Assembly (NCBI GenBank): GCA_949316235.1
Contig: OX438748.1
Span: 29,196,836 to 29,260,835 of the forward strand
Direction of reading: 5' to 3'
DNA length: 64,000 bases
Origin: Oegoconia quadripuncta
Taxonomy: Eukaryota; Arthropoda; Insecta; Lepidoptera; Autostichidae
Each line of letters starts with the position of its first letter. The first letter of the stretch is position 1. The position numbers and the translations under genes are program-made. Positions 41,342 to 52,734 of the stretch are shown piece by piece. Below the pieces are notes generated by a model. The model saw only the letters and a program-made list of their open reading frames with translations, did no database searches and was not told the DNA's origin.

Positions 41342-42631
41342 AGTATCGGGAATTTGTCAATAAAACAAAAAATACAAATTATTCATCTAAATTTATTTTA
41401 TCGCCTTCAAAGTAGGCCCCATCGCTTGCAATACAACATCTCCACCGCTTCACCCAGTCTTCCATACATTTTTCATAGGCTATTTGCGGTATGGCCTTTA
41501 GCTCATTCAGCGAATTTTCTTTTATGGCTTCTATCGACTCAAAACGTTTTCCTCGAAGTGGTAATTTTAACTTGGGAAATAAAAAAAAGTCAGACGGAGC
41601 CATATCAGGTGAATATGGTGCTTGGTCGAGAACTTTTGTTGAATTTTTCGCTAAAAACTCTTTCACTATAATGGCTGTGTGTGATGGTGCATTATCATGG
41701 TGCAGCATCCATGAGTTGTGTTGCCACAAATCTGGACGTTTTCGGCGGATACTCTCACGCAAACGCTTCATGACGCCTAAATAATATTCTTTATTCACTG
41801 TTTCTCCCTCTGGAAGGAATTCGGAGTGAACCACACCACGGTAGTCAAAAAAAACTGTCAGCATCACCTTGATTTTGGAGCGACTTTGCCGCGGTTTTTT
41901 GGGTTTCGGCTCGTTTTCGAGACGCCATTCTGAAGACTGTTGGCTTGTTTGCATGTCGTACTCATAAACCCATGTCTCGTCGCCAGTTATTATACGTTTC
42001 ATAAAGGTCGGATCCGTAGAAGCTCGGGAAACCATGTCTTCAGCGACATGCTTTCGCTGCGCTTTTTGAACAAAATTGAGCTCTTTTGGAACTAGTCGAG
42101 CGGCGACGCGTTTCATGCCTAAAATGTCAATGAGAATGTTGTGGACGGACTTAAAAGATATGTTCACCTCACTAGCCAACTCTCTCAGACTCATACGTCG
42201 ATTTTCGAGCACTAGCTTCTTGATTCTGTCGATGTTTTCTTTGGTCGTAGCGGTTGAAGGTCTACCAGAACGAGGCAAGTCTACTACTACTTCTCGGCCT
42301 TCTTTAAAAGCCTTATACCATTCATAAGCCCTTGTTTTCGATATACACGATTCGCCGTAGGTATTTCGCAACATTTTTAGTGATTCACCACATGAAATAT
42401 CATTTGAAACACAAAATTTAAGGCACACTCTTTGTTCAACAATATTTTCCATTGTAAAAATCGCCGAGGACTCAAAACTATGACCAACAAAAAGTGTAGT
42501 TTAAAACAAATTAAATGACAGATCCCGCTCAAATTTTGCGCGCTAAATCAGTACAGTGCTACCAACATGCAGTAAAAAAATTAGAACGACCTCTTTTACG
42601 CGTGTCTTTTTATTGACATATTCCCGATACT
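41342..42631 (-). mobile_element. Mariner element, complete, 1290 bp
   Basis: Terminal inverted repeats begin AGTATCGGGAAT at both ends and match at 23 of the first 24 bases. TA precedes the left end (41340-41341). The right end is followed by TTTTA instead of TA, so the target duplication is altered on that side or the boundary is a few bases off. Length and layout are typical for mariner, with one transposase gene filling the element. Confidence 0.92.
41379..42452 (-). CDS. Mariner-type transposase, DD34D
   Basis: A DDE/D transposase that would cut out the mariner element and insert it at TA sites. The 357-residue frame is uninterrupted from ATG to TAA, close to the usual 345 or so. Residues 5-45 and 71-115 look like the two helix-turn-helix DNA-binding domains, with a GRPS hinge at 63-66. 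VPKEL at 121-125 stands where the family has WVPHEL. The three catalytic aspartates are D158 (ITGDETWVYEYD), D253 (HHDNAPSH) and D288 (YSPDMAPSDFF), with 34 residues between the second and third. The start leaves 179 bp to the outer end of the upstream inverted repeat. No intron is needed. The intact frame suggests a recent insertion. Subfamily is not assigned. Whether it is active cannot be told from sequence. Confidence 0.95.
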   Translation of the reverse strand: MENIVEQRVCLKFCVSNDISCGESLKMLRNTYGESCISKTRAYEWYKAFKEGREVVVDLPRSGRPSTATTKENIDRIKKLVLENRRMSLRELASEVNISFKSVHNILIDILGMKRVAARLVPKELNFVQKAQRKHVAEDMVSRASTDPTFMKRIITGDETWVYEYDMQTSQQSSEWRLENEPKPKKPRQSRSKIKVMLTVFFDYRGVVHSEFLPEGETVNKEYYLGVMKRLRESIRRKRPDLWQHNSWMLHHDNAPSHTAIIVKEFLAKNSTKVLDQAPYSPDMAPSDFFLFPKLKLPLRGKRFESIEAIKENSLNELKAIPQIAYEKCMEDWVKRWRCCIASDGAYFEGDKINLDE

Positions 42632-43137
42632 TTTTACACAGAGTGGTACATTATCTTCAAACATACATTCTACTTGATTAATAATGGCGTCATTTGTACC
42701 AATCATATCAATTAATCAAGATATCCGAGTTAATGCTCAACTTGAAGCTTCCAGGTCGTGACAACTCGCAAATCACGCCGGCTTACGTCGGCTCAGCTAG
42801 AATTAAGCAGTATGTAATCGTTGCAATTATCCGAGATTAAAACTTTGATTCGAGCCCCGAGGTATTTCACTAATGAAGAAAGTTGCAAGCGTAAGCTACG
42901 GAGTAGTGATGTGGTGCTGTGAAGTTTGGGAGGCGATTTTCGATATTTCTGCGTATTTTGGCGGTATTGGGTTCACTATACATAGAAGTATAAGCAAGTA
43001 TAACTACATTTGATTTAATTGGGAGCAGAGCTTTTCCGTAGGCAACCTGAAGTTGCTTTAAGTTAGCCTGATGTTATGTGACGACATTCTCATAGAGCTC
43101 AATGAATGTATGAGAGAGACTTCTAAAAGTAAGTAAA
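42632..43137. other. No recognisable gene
   Basis: Single-copy-looking sequence with GAGTTAATGCTCAACTTGAA and CGCCGGCTTACGTCGGC near 42776 (a short GC-rich inverted repeat, GCCGG...). Confidence 0.4.
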
Positions 43138-43245
43138 ATAACATGAGATCAGTCAGTCAGTCAGTGCGCTTCCACTTCGACTTCATCTTCACTTAACATC
43201 AGGTGTGATTGAGGTCAAGTAAGAATCCGTTGTGCATAAAAAAAG
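43138..43245 (+). mobile_element. SINE-B 3' end after a (CAGT)n run
   Basis: TCAGTCAGTCAGTCAGTG replaces the normal GGGTCAGTACG. Then CTTCCACTTCGACTTCATC, ACATCAGGTGTGATTGAGG and GTTGTGCATAAAAAAAG. Confidence 0.8.
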
Positions 43246-43639
43246 CCAAATTAATGTCAATTTCAATCTATTCCATTTCCATGGTTATTTATGAATATGA
43301 TACTCATCTTCTCGTCTTGTTTCTTGTTTATTTCTTTCATCATCTATATAACCTGGTTCCCTTTATAAATATTGACAGGGAAGTCGGCTTATGTTTAACA
43401 CTACTATACTGATCAAGAGTGACAGACAGACAGAAACATGTAAAATAATGTAGTTAAATATAAAATTCTCTTACAACACGCATTTGCGTTGGGATAGGAA
43501 AAAATATAAAAGAATTGTATCGGCACGATACGTGTTAATTGGTAAATTAGATTTTATTAATGCAAACGTAATTAATTTTAGTGGGATTTTTCTGGAAATA
43601 TCTATAATATGTATTCTCGTCCTTGTAAATTTTGGCGGT

Positions 43640-43736
43640 CTCACTTCACCATCGCTTTAATGACTTGACCTTCGTGCACAAAGTATTTCGAGGGCATATT
43701 GACAGCAAAGACATCCTGATAAAAGTCAATCCCGTA
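43640..43736 (-). CDS. Speculative terminal exon, about 32 codons
   Basis: On the minus strand, TTCTAG (a splice-acceptor match, just after TACTAAT) is followed by an open stretch reading GYYGIDFYQDVFAVNMPSKY, then FVHEGQVIKAMVK and TGA. The residue mix looks protein-like, but 32 open codons can arise by chance and I do not recognise the protein. A second minus-strand frame of 76 codons overlaps it (43646-43876). Confidence 0.15.
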
Positions 43737-44321
43737 ATATCCCTAGAACTCCAATTAGTAGAGTATTTCATGCCAGCACTTGTAGGACAAACGTGGGTAG
43801 CAATGCTACCATAACAAATTTCGTTGAATAGTTCAACTCGGCTGCCAAATTTGATAGAAACTTTGATATATTTCATGACTCCTTTCCAATCTTCCCTCCT
43901 ACAGTGAAGAAATCATTGTGTTCCACGAAAGGCAAGTCAATGATATAAATACTTATTGTACTTGCTTGGGTACTTCAGTAACAGACACCATTTACTTGCA
44001 CACACCTTGTTTGGGAGTCAGGGGACCAACGTTTTCGTTTTGATAGGTATAAGGAGGCGTCTGCTTACTTATCCCTAAGTTTGATATGTAATTCTTTTCC
44101 ATAGAAATTGTTATTGGTTATGAATAAATTATCTTATTATTATTATTACCATTTGTATTAGTTGTATCACCTGTGTAATTTAGATTTAGGATTAAAGTAA
44201 CTTCTGTCGCTGTCGTCAATGCTGTGTATACTTGTAATTGGTCCACAAATTATGAGTACTATATGAGTAGTAACTAGAGTAATGGAGTAGGTATTTGATT
44301 TCAATGTTCAATATGTGTACC

Positions 44322-44548
44322 TAAATAAATTAATATTTCGGACACTTACACCAATCATCTAGTCCCAAACTAAGCAAGGCTTATACTATGGATACTAGAT
44401 GACGGATACATAAATATTTATATAACCATCCATGACTCGGGAATAAATGTTCGTATTCACGACACAAACATTTACCCCTCGCGGGATTCGAACCCGCAAC
44501 CGTTGGTTTCGCTGAAAGGGTCACTATCCACTACTAAACCAATTTTAC
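44322..44548 (-). mobile_element. SINE-C, full length
   Basis: GGACACTTACACCAATCATC, TAGTCCCAAACTAAGC, CTATGGATACTAGATGACGG, CATGACTCGGGAATAAATG and CGGGATTCGAACCCGCAACC. The head contains an inverted B box, so it is tRNA-derived. Its CTCGGGAATAAATG-TCGTATTC part resembles SINE-A, so the two are probably related. Confidence 0.82.
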
Positions 44549-45729
44549 AATACACCATGAATTTGAATGAAAATGAAGACATAGTGATCGTGCGATCTTA
44601 AACAAATTGATATTGAACTGCTCCGATGATAAACCCTATTAAATAAAAAAAAACAGACGGATACAAAACCTCCCCCTTTTTGGAGTTCATAAAAAATACT
44701 GCCTATCTATCGCAGTTTTTCTAACTTCGAAGAAACCACGATCAACACTCGGAAAGTTATCAATATGAATTGGAAAAAGCGTAACTGAACTAACAAATTT
44801 AATTCTCTTTCTAAATTACGCTCTTTTTTCAAAGCCGTAGGTTCTTTTACGTTGGTATTCTGGAATTCGATGGTGCGCTCGGAAACGTTATTAGCATATT
44901 AATGAATCGACGGCACTCGCTCGGCTGCTCTGAAACTAGCGATGGTAATTACTTTTGTTCAGACTCCGTTGAGTTGTATCTTGGACAATGTTTTTTTTAA
45001 ACGCAGACTAAAACATAAAGTTATTTTGTGAATGATGAGGAATATAAATGGCAAAGGAAAGTTTCTAAGAAAATCTTTGGTTGAATAATAAATGTTTCGT
45101 TGGTTGATTAACGTTGTGGTCTTAAAGTGTATCTATGCCTTTTTAGTAATAATTAGCATATGCTCGCCCAAAAATACATTTTTAAATTTCTTTGGGGAAT
45201 GGACGGTTTCACCAAACGTCCCGCTCAAGAAAATATAATGTCGCGAAATGCGTCATTCGTGAAATGACCTATTCTCAAAATGTGCCACGTTTCCGTACCG
45301 AGATATATATCCAATTTGAAACTGTAGCAAAAATATATAGAAAGCGACAAGACGAGGACTGAGTTTTAATATATTAAAATTAGATTTTAAATGACTATTC
45401 GCTAACAACAATATTGTCAGCCATATGATATTTCGCATAACAATTTCCCTTTCATATTTTTCAAGATTACTTCCTTTGTATTTTGTTGCTTGATATGACG
45501 TCAAAGGGATTCAGGTACGTTGAAGAAAATGAAATTAACTGTTCCCTTTTCAGACTTCCATTTTCTCATGTCAATTCTGTTTGTTTAGCAGGAAACCTTA
45601 ATTTGGACAACAAATAAAACGTACAAGTGTTGGAACGGATAAAGAATACCTACAGAATAACTCCTTAAGAAACCGGTTGTAGAACTCACCAGAACAATAA
45701 TTAATACGTCTGTGTACTTTAAAAATTTT
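44549..45729. other. No recognisable gene
   Basis: Includes a locally GC-richer patch (GATGGTGCGCTCGGAAACG, CGACGGCACTCGCTCGGCTG at 44870-44935), the kind of sequence sometimes seen in conserved regulatory elements. No repeat was matched. Confidence 0.4.
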
Positions 45730-46200
45730 AACATGGAATATGTGGAGAGAACTAACTCGTCTTTTCCCATGGGTGTCGTAAAGGTGTCTAGTTTTAGTTA
45801 TTAAGAGACATTTATCAATTAATATTTATACATAAAACAAGTGTAAAATGATATATTTTATCTTATATTTAATTTTGACTAAGGCTTACATGATAGCTTA
45901 TGAACGGTAGTGAAATTTGTGAATAAATTAAGAGGGTTTATTTCGCACGGTATTTCGCATATCAAAATGACATGTGTATCTAATCTTACATTTAATTTTG
46001 AGTAAAACTTACATGATAGGTTATGAACGGCGTAAGTTGTGAATACAATATATTGAATATTTTTCAAAACAAAATCATCTGTAGATTTTGTGCATTTCTG
46101 TATATTTCGAAGGGTGAACGACTAACATTTAATGCTTGGAACTCCCAAACACTAATGCTTGGGATATCTCGACCCACCACATTTGGTCGTGACGTTATGT
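45730..46200 (+). repeat. Repeat G, long copy
   Basis: CTCGTCTTTTCCCATGGGTG and TCGTAAAGGTGTCTAG at the start; TGTATATTTCGAAGGGTGAA and TGCTTGGGATATCTCGACCC at the end. The centre (45800-46060) contains a tandem-like repetition of TTACATGATAG(C/G)TTATGAACGG. Confidence 0.55.
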
Positions 46201-46224
46201 TTGTCTGTATATTAAATATGCCAT

Positions 46225-46440
46225 TTACCATACGACGGCCCACTTGTGGTACAGATACATATACAACTCTATTACTCGTATAAGTTGTAAGCGTTATACT
46301 TAAATTTGTATTTTGTTACTGTGAAATAAGGCTACATTTCGAAAGCCATCAAACAGCAATTGAATCGAATAGGTAATTTTGTATGTGTTCCTGTAATATG
46401 CAAATAAACGTTTTTAACTAGCTACCTACTAATAATAACA
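46225..46440 (+). mobile_element. LINE 3' untranslated end
   Basis: ACGACGGCCCACTTGTGGTA, CAGATACATATACAACTCTA, GTGAAATAAGGCTACATTTC and GCAAATAAACGTTTT. Reverse complement of 17760-17960. Confidence 0.7.
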
Positions 46441-47663
46441 CAAATTCGAAAGTTAGAAAATCTCGGAAGAATTAAATATAATAATGTCTCTCTAGACTTA
46501 TTATCGTCTCATTATTATGGCAATAATTATTTGAAAATTTCTCGTACATCATTTTAATTGGTGGCATATTGGCTGTAGAATAGTGAAAATTTCAAATCGG
46601 TATACTGGTTTTTAAACCCAGATATGTAGGAAGTTGTATAGAGATAGATGAATCAAATTAAATCAAATCAAAAAGTATTTATTACGTAGGATAAAAATTA
46701 TCACTTGACAACGTCACATTTTTTGTTAAATTATTAAAGTTTTTGACATTATTGCTCATACACGATGTACTTGGTGAGTCGGCTATTTGTTGTATTTATT
46801 GACTGTTGTATATCAATAAAAATAATAAACGAATCGTTATGTATTATCCTACCTTTTACCACAAGACCTACCTATATCATAAAACGTTCAAAAATTCATC
46901 AATATGCGCGAAATCGAGTTTTTATAGTAACACTACGAGTTCCGCAGTAACGCTGCAACTTAATAGCTAACACAGACTAAAAATTTATCTCTCTCCAAAA
47001 GGATCCGAAGTACAATGGAAGGTGTACCACAGTACTTCCATTGAAAATTATTATAAGTTGTGACAATACATTAACAATATACGCGAAATCAACCATAATA
47101 ATCGCAGTTTTAATTAAATAAATATTTTAAATATGACAGAATTTTTACATGAAAAGCGTCACGAAAAACCTTCAGCCCGTGTAACTAACAAAGCCGTAGA
47201 GCTAACCTGTGGATTTTATAATAAAAAATATTTGCCCTGCATGCTTTTAATATTTTGTGCAAATATCTGCCCTCTGCTTTGAAATTCGGTTGAGTGAATT
47301 CGTTTGAATGTAGTGGCGCGTATTTCCTTTGAAGTTCCTGACAATTCTCAAATATTATTCTTAAATATATGCTCTATCTCTCTACAGACATAATGAATTA
47401 AAGAAAAGCGTTAACTCCTGTCAATAATGTCCCAATTACCTAAATAGAGTTGTGTTGTTTCACAAAACATTGATTTCCATTCCACCCCCATCTACCCTAG
47501 AAACGATGTTACAGGAAAATAAACTTACTATGCGGAGGGCTCCATCAATTTTCAATCTCAGTAAAAATAATATTTCACCAAATTGTATATGGTGAAACGT
47601 AACCATTATTTTTACATGCAAGCTATGTCCAAAAAAAATATTAATAAATAAGAGATTTATTTT
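46441..47663. other. No recognisable gene
   Basis: ATCAAATCAAAAAGTATTTATTACG near 46660 resembles a LINE 3' end read from the tail. The rest is unassigned AT-rich sequence. Confidence 0.4.
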
Positions 47664-47975
47664 ACCGCCTCCATCGCTCAAGGTAACAACAACAAAAGGT
47701 TGACAAAACTGAGGTGGCGGGTTCGGTTTCCCTCGGGGTCAATTATATCTTGAGTACTCGGTTTGGTTGGAGGTAAATTTTAAATGTCTGCCTGGCCAGC
47801 TACCACCTTTTTATCTAAATCTGCCGCCTTGCAGCAATCTTGATAGCATTGTTGTGTTTCGGATAAGATGCTGTTTGGGATAAGATAGGCGGTACTTTAA
47901 GCAAGTCAGGGGATTCAGACGCGCGCGCTTTTCGGGCATCATCAGATGTGATTGTAGTCAAAAGTGAAGCAGTTT
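47664..47975 (+). mobile_element. SINE-B, old and diverged
   Basis: ACCGCCTCCATCGCTCAAGG, GTGGCGGGTTCGGTTTCCC, CGGTTTGGTTGGAGGTAAAT and CTGCCTGGCCAGCTACCACC. The 3' half is rearranged, with GGATAAGATGCTGTTTGG duplicated. Confidence 0.75.
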
Positions 47976-48387
47976 AAAAAGATGCTGTATAAATCGTGAA
48001 AAATTTTTATTCATTGATTCTGTTTTGTTTTAATGTAAGGATTGTTGCCAACAATGACAATGTCAGTCCTATCAAAACTTAATCTAACATGGATCCTAGT
48101 ATTCTGATTGATTATGTGCTCGATTCAGCCAGCAAGCTGTCAAATATACCTAAGTCTAGTTTGTTCAAAGTCAAGTTTCCTATAATATGGTCTCATCCGG
48201 TCGCGTAACGGACATATTCCATTATATGATAAAAATCTCTTTTTTTATCACGTATCTTCTTTTAAAAATTCTATATTTAACAACTGGATTATTGTAGTCT
48301 CCTAAATGTGACTAAGTCGCTCTATAACTATTGACTACGAAGTATTATGTATATTTAAGAACGTGGACAATAAATAAAATAAAATAC
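47976..48387. other. No recognisable gene
   Basis: Unassigned AT-rich sequence, ending in an (AAAT)n run before SINE-A. Confidence 0.4.
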
Positions 48388-48641
48388 CCTTAGACATACA
48401 CACAGCGCCATCTAGTTTCACACTAAGCAACTATAGGCTTGTGTTGTGGATACCAGACGGTTGATATACTACATAAATACATTTATTTTGTAAATAAATA
48501 CTTATTATATATGAAAACATCCATAACTCGGGTGCACATGCCCGTATTCATCACACAAACATATGCCCCCCGCGGGATTCGAACCCGCAACCTTTTGGTA
48601 CAGTGGTCAGAGTTGCTAACCACTACACCAAACAGGTCGTT
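48388..48641 (-). mobile_element. SINE-A, full length
   Basis: CACACAGCGCCATCTAGTTT, GGCTTGTGTTGTGGATACC and GACGGTTGATATACTAC; head CGGGATTCGAACCCGCAACC and CACTACACCAAACAGGTCG. Confidence 0.9.
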
Positions 48642-48963
48642 GAAATAGATATGCTAAGCTAATATTACACCCTCCCAATAATAATAATATAATAATAATA
48701 AATCTTTATTTGTTCTCTCACACAAATTGGATACAAGTATAGTATATAATATTTCTTAAAACAATTAAATAATTTAAATTTATGTGAGAGACTGGTATCT
48801 GCACTAGGACAGCCTGTATGACAGATTACCAGCCTCTCCAACACCGGACCATTGGAATAAAAGGTAAGAACTATTTTTTTTTTTTTTTTTTTAACTTATA
48901 AGATTAAACAAAAGTGTGAGTTAGGTAGTGCGAAAGGATTGGTGTGGTATGCAGACATGACCA

Positions 48964-48967
<4 letters not shown>

Positions 48968-48999
<32 letters not shown>

Positions 49000-49075
49000 A
49001 GTGAGTGATTGTGTGAGTGTGTGTGTGTGTGCGCGTGTGTGTGTGTGTGCGTGTGTGTGAATGTGTGTATGGATG
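48968..49075. repeat. GT/CA microsatellite
   Basis: About 108 bp of nearly pure (GT)n with GAGTGAGTGATTG and GCGCGTG interruptions, inside the LINE 3' untranslated region. Confidence 0.92.
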
Positions 49076-49251
49076 AGTGTAGATATATTTATTACAAAAG
49101 GTAAGAATAGATATATAATAGTAAAAGTAAACATTATCTATGTAGATTAAGCTATAAAAATGTCATTATATAAAGATATACCGGTATAATATTATTATAT
49201 TGTTATATATATATTTAAAATATTATTATAAAAAGATATACAGATATTAGA

Positions 49252-50973
49252 TTAGGATATTATATGTAGGAGTGCTTCAGTATCATCGAAGCTTAGAGAT
49301 TTAAGCCAGGAAGTAACGGTTTTTTTACACGAAAATTTTGACAAATGGTAGATTTTTAGGACTTTGTTCATCTTATTATAAAGGAAACCTCCCAGGAAAA
49401 TAAAGAATTTATTGGTAAACGCTTTTAAAAATTGTGTATCGGGACATACTCCATGTTTGAGTCGCTTGTTTGCATTAGTGTTGGGGTCATATTTTAGTTG
49501 TGAATGCTGTCTTAAAATAGTCTGAAGGACAAATAATTTCCGAACAGATAGAACATCAAGAAGCGGATAAAGATCCTTGGAGGGGTAACGGAATGGTAGA
49601 GAGAGACTGACTTTTAGAACAGCTCTTTGAGCCCTTTCAATTTTCAATAGTCTGCTCTTGCCAGTACCGCCCCATACTGTTATACAATAACCTATGATTG
49701 ACTGGCAGAGGGCAAGGTAGACCATTCTCAGTATCTTTTTATCCGCAATTTTACGTAAGTTTTTAAAGATGGCAGTCAGCTTACGTATTCTAGATGAGAG
49801 AAGATCAATATGTTTGCCAAAATTAAGTGAACTGTCTAATACAACACCCAAATATTTAATACTGGAGGCACGAGCCAGGTCACTGCATGAGCAAGATCCG
49901 TTGAGTGAGCAAGAGTGGGCCGTGATCGTAAGTGAGTCGAAAGTATCATCTGGAAGACTCTTTACTGAGAATGGAATATATTTAGTTTTAGTAACGTTAA
50001 GGGTCAGTGAATTGTTTGAGAGCCAAGTAGAAACCGAAACAAAGCCCATCTGTGCAAAATCAAAGACCTCTTGCCAGGAGCCACCGTCAAAAACCAATGC
50101 AGTGTCATCCGCAAACGTGACTATTTTGCCGTGATGGAGTTTTAGATTGCATAGGTCATTAATAAAGGCAAGAAAGAGGGTAGGGCCTAGTGCGCTGCCT
50201 TGTGGAACACCGTATGTTATAGGCAAGTCATGACTCGCAGTAGTACCAATCCTCACCCTCTGCCTCCTATTTGAGAGGTAGTCTTTGAATAATTTAAGCT
50301 GCGTTCCCCGAATTCCAAGATTCTCAATTTTGTTTAGTAAAAGTGGGACAGAGACCGTGTCAAATGCCTTGGCTAGGTCTAGAAATATTGCAACCACCTT
50401 CCTACCTCCATCTAGTTTAGAAGCTATATAATCAGTTAGCTCATGAACAGCGTCATTAGTAGAGATAGTTGCTCTAAAGCCAAACTGCGATGCGGATATT
50501 AAATTTTTTTCCTCCAGATATTTAACTAAGCGCTTGTTCAAGAGCTTTTCTGCAATTTTCGACAAAGTTGGAAGCAGGGAAATAGGTCTATAGTTGTTGA
50601 CGCAGTCTCTGTCACCACTCTTGTGTATAGGAATTACCTCCGCATATTTTAATTCCGTTGGAAAAACACCGTGAGTAAACATTAGGTTGAAGATATGCGT
50701 AATCGGAGGCATTAGAATATCAACATATCTTTTTAGGAAGGCAGCAGAAATGTTGTCCCAACCATCAGAATTATCTTTTTTAAGGTTCAAGATGTAGCTA
50801 CGGACTTCATCTTCATCAGTTTGGAGTAGGGAAAAGGAAAATGGACAAGAGGTGATAACCGGTGGAGTCTGGGTAGCAGGAACACTTTTTATACGCTCAG
50901 CCAAGTTTTTACCCACCGAGATAAAGAACTCATTTACGTCATTAACGGATTTGATAGGGTTTGAAGAAGACAC
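49252..50973 (-). pseudogene. LINE reverse transcriptase (partial pol)
   Basis: 573 residues with a complete reverse transcriptase domain. NNYRPISLLP at 126-135, then SQFGFR at 162-167, motif A LDLAKAFDTV with D199 and D205, GVPQGSALGP at 255-264, and the catalytic FADD at 287-290. A C-terminal region of about 280 residues (KYLGVVLD, SIIGYCITVWGG) follows, without an RNase H domain. This fits a CR1/Jockey-group pol. The proposed start is a GTG only because the frame is broken upstream; the true protein would continue from 51377-50973 across a one-base shift in a T run at 50998-51003. Without an endonuclease this copy cannot copy itself. The intact 573-codon stretch suggests it is young. Confidence 0.92.
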
Positions 50974-51377
50974 TAAGTCATTGGCAGGATTGGTGTCTTT
51001 TTTGAGTAAGTTAGATCCTTAATTGTGTCCCATAGCATTTTGTTATTTGTTTTTGCAGCTTTATTAATTCTATTCTTCTTATATTCTAATTTTATTTTAC
51101 CCAATAGGCCATTGCAAAAATTTCTGTAGCGTTTGTAGGTGATTTTGAGTATTTCATTATTAGGGTCTTTTTTTAATTTTTGATGGAGTTTGTCTCGATT
51201 TTTTATGCACCTCAGCAAACCTTTCGTAATCCACGGTTTTCTAATTCTTCTACGATTGGGGGTGATGACAGTTCTTGTATTAGACTTAATTTTATTATTT
51301 AGTTCTGAGATAAATATGGTTGTGGCTTTATCAACAATGAAATCAATATACATACATAACGTCACGACTCTTTCCAA
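50973..51377 (-). pseudogene. LINE pol, linker between endonuclease and reverse transcriptase
   Basis: 134 residues. From about residue 15 it reads as the basic linker found before the reverse transcriptase of Jockey/CR1 pols (RIRKPWITKGLLRCIKNRDK, YKRYRNFCNGLLGKIKLEY, MLWDTIKDLT). The first dozen residues are flanking DNA read through. It ends ILPMT-stop just after the A6 run (minus strand) that shifts the frame. The next frame begins in the same place, so the two were one protein. Confidence 0.88.
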
Positions 51378-51419
51378 ATGGGATGGATAGTCCGAGCAAT
51401 CAAATACATTAAACTTAAA

Positions 51420-51720
51420 AATTCTTAACGATTTGGAGGTCGCGCGTTTGATAACGAGCGGGGTACATGTTTAAGTACTCCGTTTGGTTGGTGGTAGGGC
51501 ATTTTAAAATCTCCGCCTGGCTAGCTACCACCATCTTATCTAAATCTGCCGCCAAGCAGCAATGTTAATAGCATTGTTGTGTTCCGGTTGTCAGAGATAA
51601 GATAGCCAGTCCCCCAAATATGTTGGGGTTTCCGGGTCACGCTTCCACCTTCGACCTCATCTTCACTTAACATCAGGTGTGATTAAGGTCAAGTACGAAC
51701 CCGTCGTGCATAAAAATAAA
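51420..51720 (+). mobile_element. SINE-B, 5' truncated
   Basis: Starts at GATTTGGAGGTCGCGCGTTT with a damaged B box (GTTTGATAACG). The body is complete to CCCGTCGTGCATAAAAATAA. Confidence 0.87.
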
Positions 51721-51984
51721 CTTAGAAAATCAAAACAATTTTAACGGCTTAAATTCCATGATTGATCGAAGGATAAAGAATTAAGGCACAGATTAATAAT
51801 CAGTTGAGTGGTCGCCTTGAACACCCTTTACTCTATGGTCAGAGGCAAAAAACCATATTATGTTATACGCTAGCGTCTAACAACGTGGATTTTTGAGAAC
51901 TTTGTGGTACGACGACCGATTACTTTTATCTCATCCGGTCTCAATTTCACTGTGTTCCTTTGTTATGTTCACATTTATATATGT

Positions 51985-52165
51985 ACTAGATTTCCGCCCG
52001 CGGCTTCGCCTGCGTTGAATAGCTTTATCGCGGAAATTTGTTAATCCAGCGGGAACTCTTCACTTTATCGAGATAAAAAGTATCCTATGTTTTAGTCCAC
52101 GGTATGGACTTTCGCCGTGATTGAACAACAAACAAACATTCAAACTTTCGCATTTATAATTTTAT
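51985..52165 (-). mobile_element. Lepidopteran GCGAAAGTTTGGATG repeat
   Basis: ACTAGATTTCCGCCCGCGGC, GGAACTCTTCACTTTATCG and CAAACTTTCGCATTTATAAT. A middle segment is deleted between TCCACGGTATGG and ACTTTCGCCG. Confidence 0.85.
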
Positions 52166-52690
52166 TTTATTTATTTTTATTTATTCGGAAAACCAACAGC
52201 TGCAATAACACTAATGGAAACTATTATAGGAAACAGAGAGCCAATTACAGGTCCTCACAAATAGAAATACATTATATAATTCAATAACATGCATTATCAC
52301 ACTTGTACCTACATTTTTTGCCCTTGCGGTACATATACCAGATTCAAACGTCGTCAAAAAAAAAGATAAACAATTGATTTATAAATTAAATTAAGCCATC
52401 AAAGAATTGTTGATTTAATTGACGCCTCGCTGACATAAAACTAGTGTTAAAAAGATTTAGATCAAACTTCTTAGACAATTTATTAAAATTGTTGCTCGCA
52501 CGCCACAGAAAGGTGTTTTTTCTGTAGTTGGTAGAAGTTGGAGGGAGAAAAATGAGATCATTGTGCCTAAGTGATGTAGCAGGAGGTCGGAGACAGATTT
52601 AGGAAAGAAGTTCTGGACAATCAATCGACCCAGAAGCAATTTTCAATAGGAATACGAGATCCGCTATTTCATAATATTACTAGTTAGATG
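52166..52690 (-). pseudogene. LINE 3' end with pol C-terminal codons
   Basis: 3' side TTTATTTATTCGGAAAACC. On the minus strand, YRKNTFLWRASNNFNKLSKK, FDLNLFNTSFMSARRQLNQQ and FFDGLI-stop looks like a LINE pol tail. A third LINE family, different from J, K and the 49-kb copy. Confidence 0.6.
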
Positions 52691-52734
52691 TGTGTGTCGC
52701 TAAATGGGTCAAATAAACGATTCTTATTTTTCTA

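Larger units (their letters stand above)
48670..51385 (-). mobile_element. CR1/Jockey-type LINE, 5' truncated, about 2.7 kb
   Basis: From the minus strand: a partial pol frame (51377-49252), then about 580 bp of 3' untranslated sequence containing a CA microsatellite (48968-49075) and an A run (48868-48892), ending AACAAATAAAGATTTATTATTATT. The endonuclease is missing. The 5' junction lies at repeat V (CATACATACATAACGTCACG). Confidence 0.9.

Noticed and set aside
41185..42327. Plus-strand frames of 76 to 105 codons across the mariner element
   Set aside because: Apart from the first, which lies mostly in the left flank, they are antisense shadows of the transposase gene; none shows a domain.
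48904..49134. Thr/His-rich 76-codon minus-strand frame
   Set aside because: Reads through the CA microsatellite in the LINE 3' untranslated region.
49769..50134. A 121-codon plus-strand frame
   Set aside because: Antisense of the LINE reverse transcriptase.
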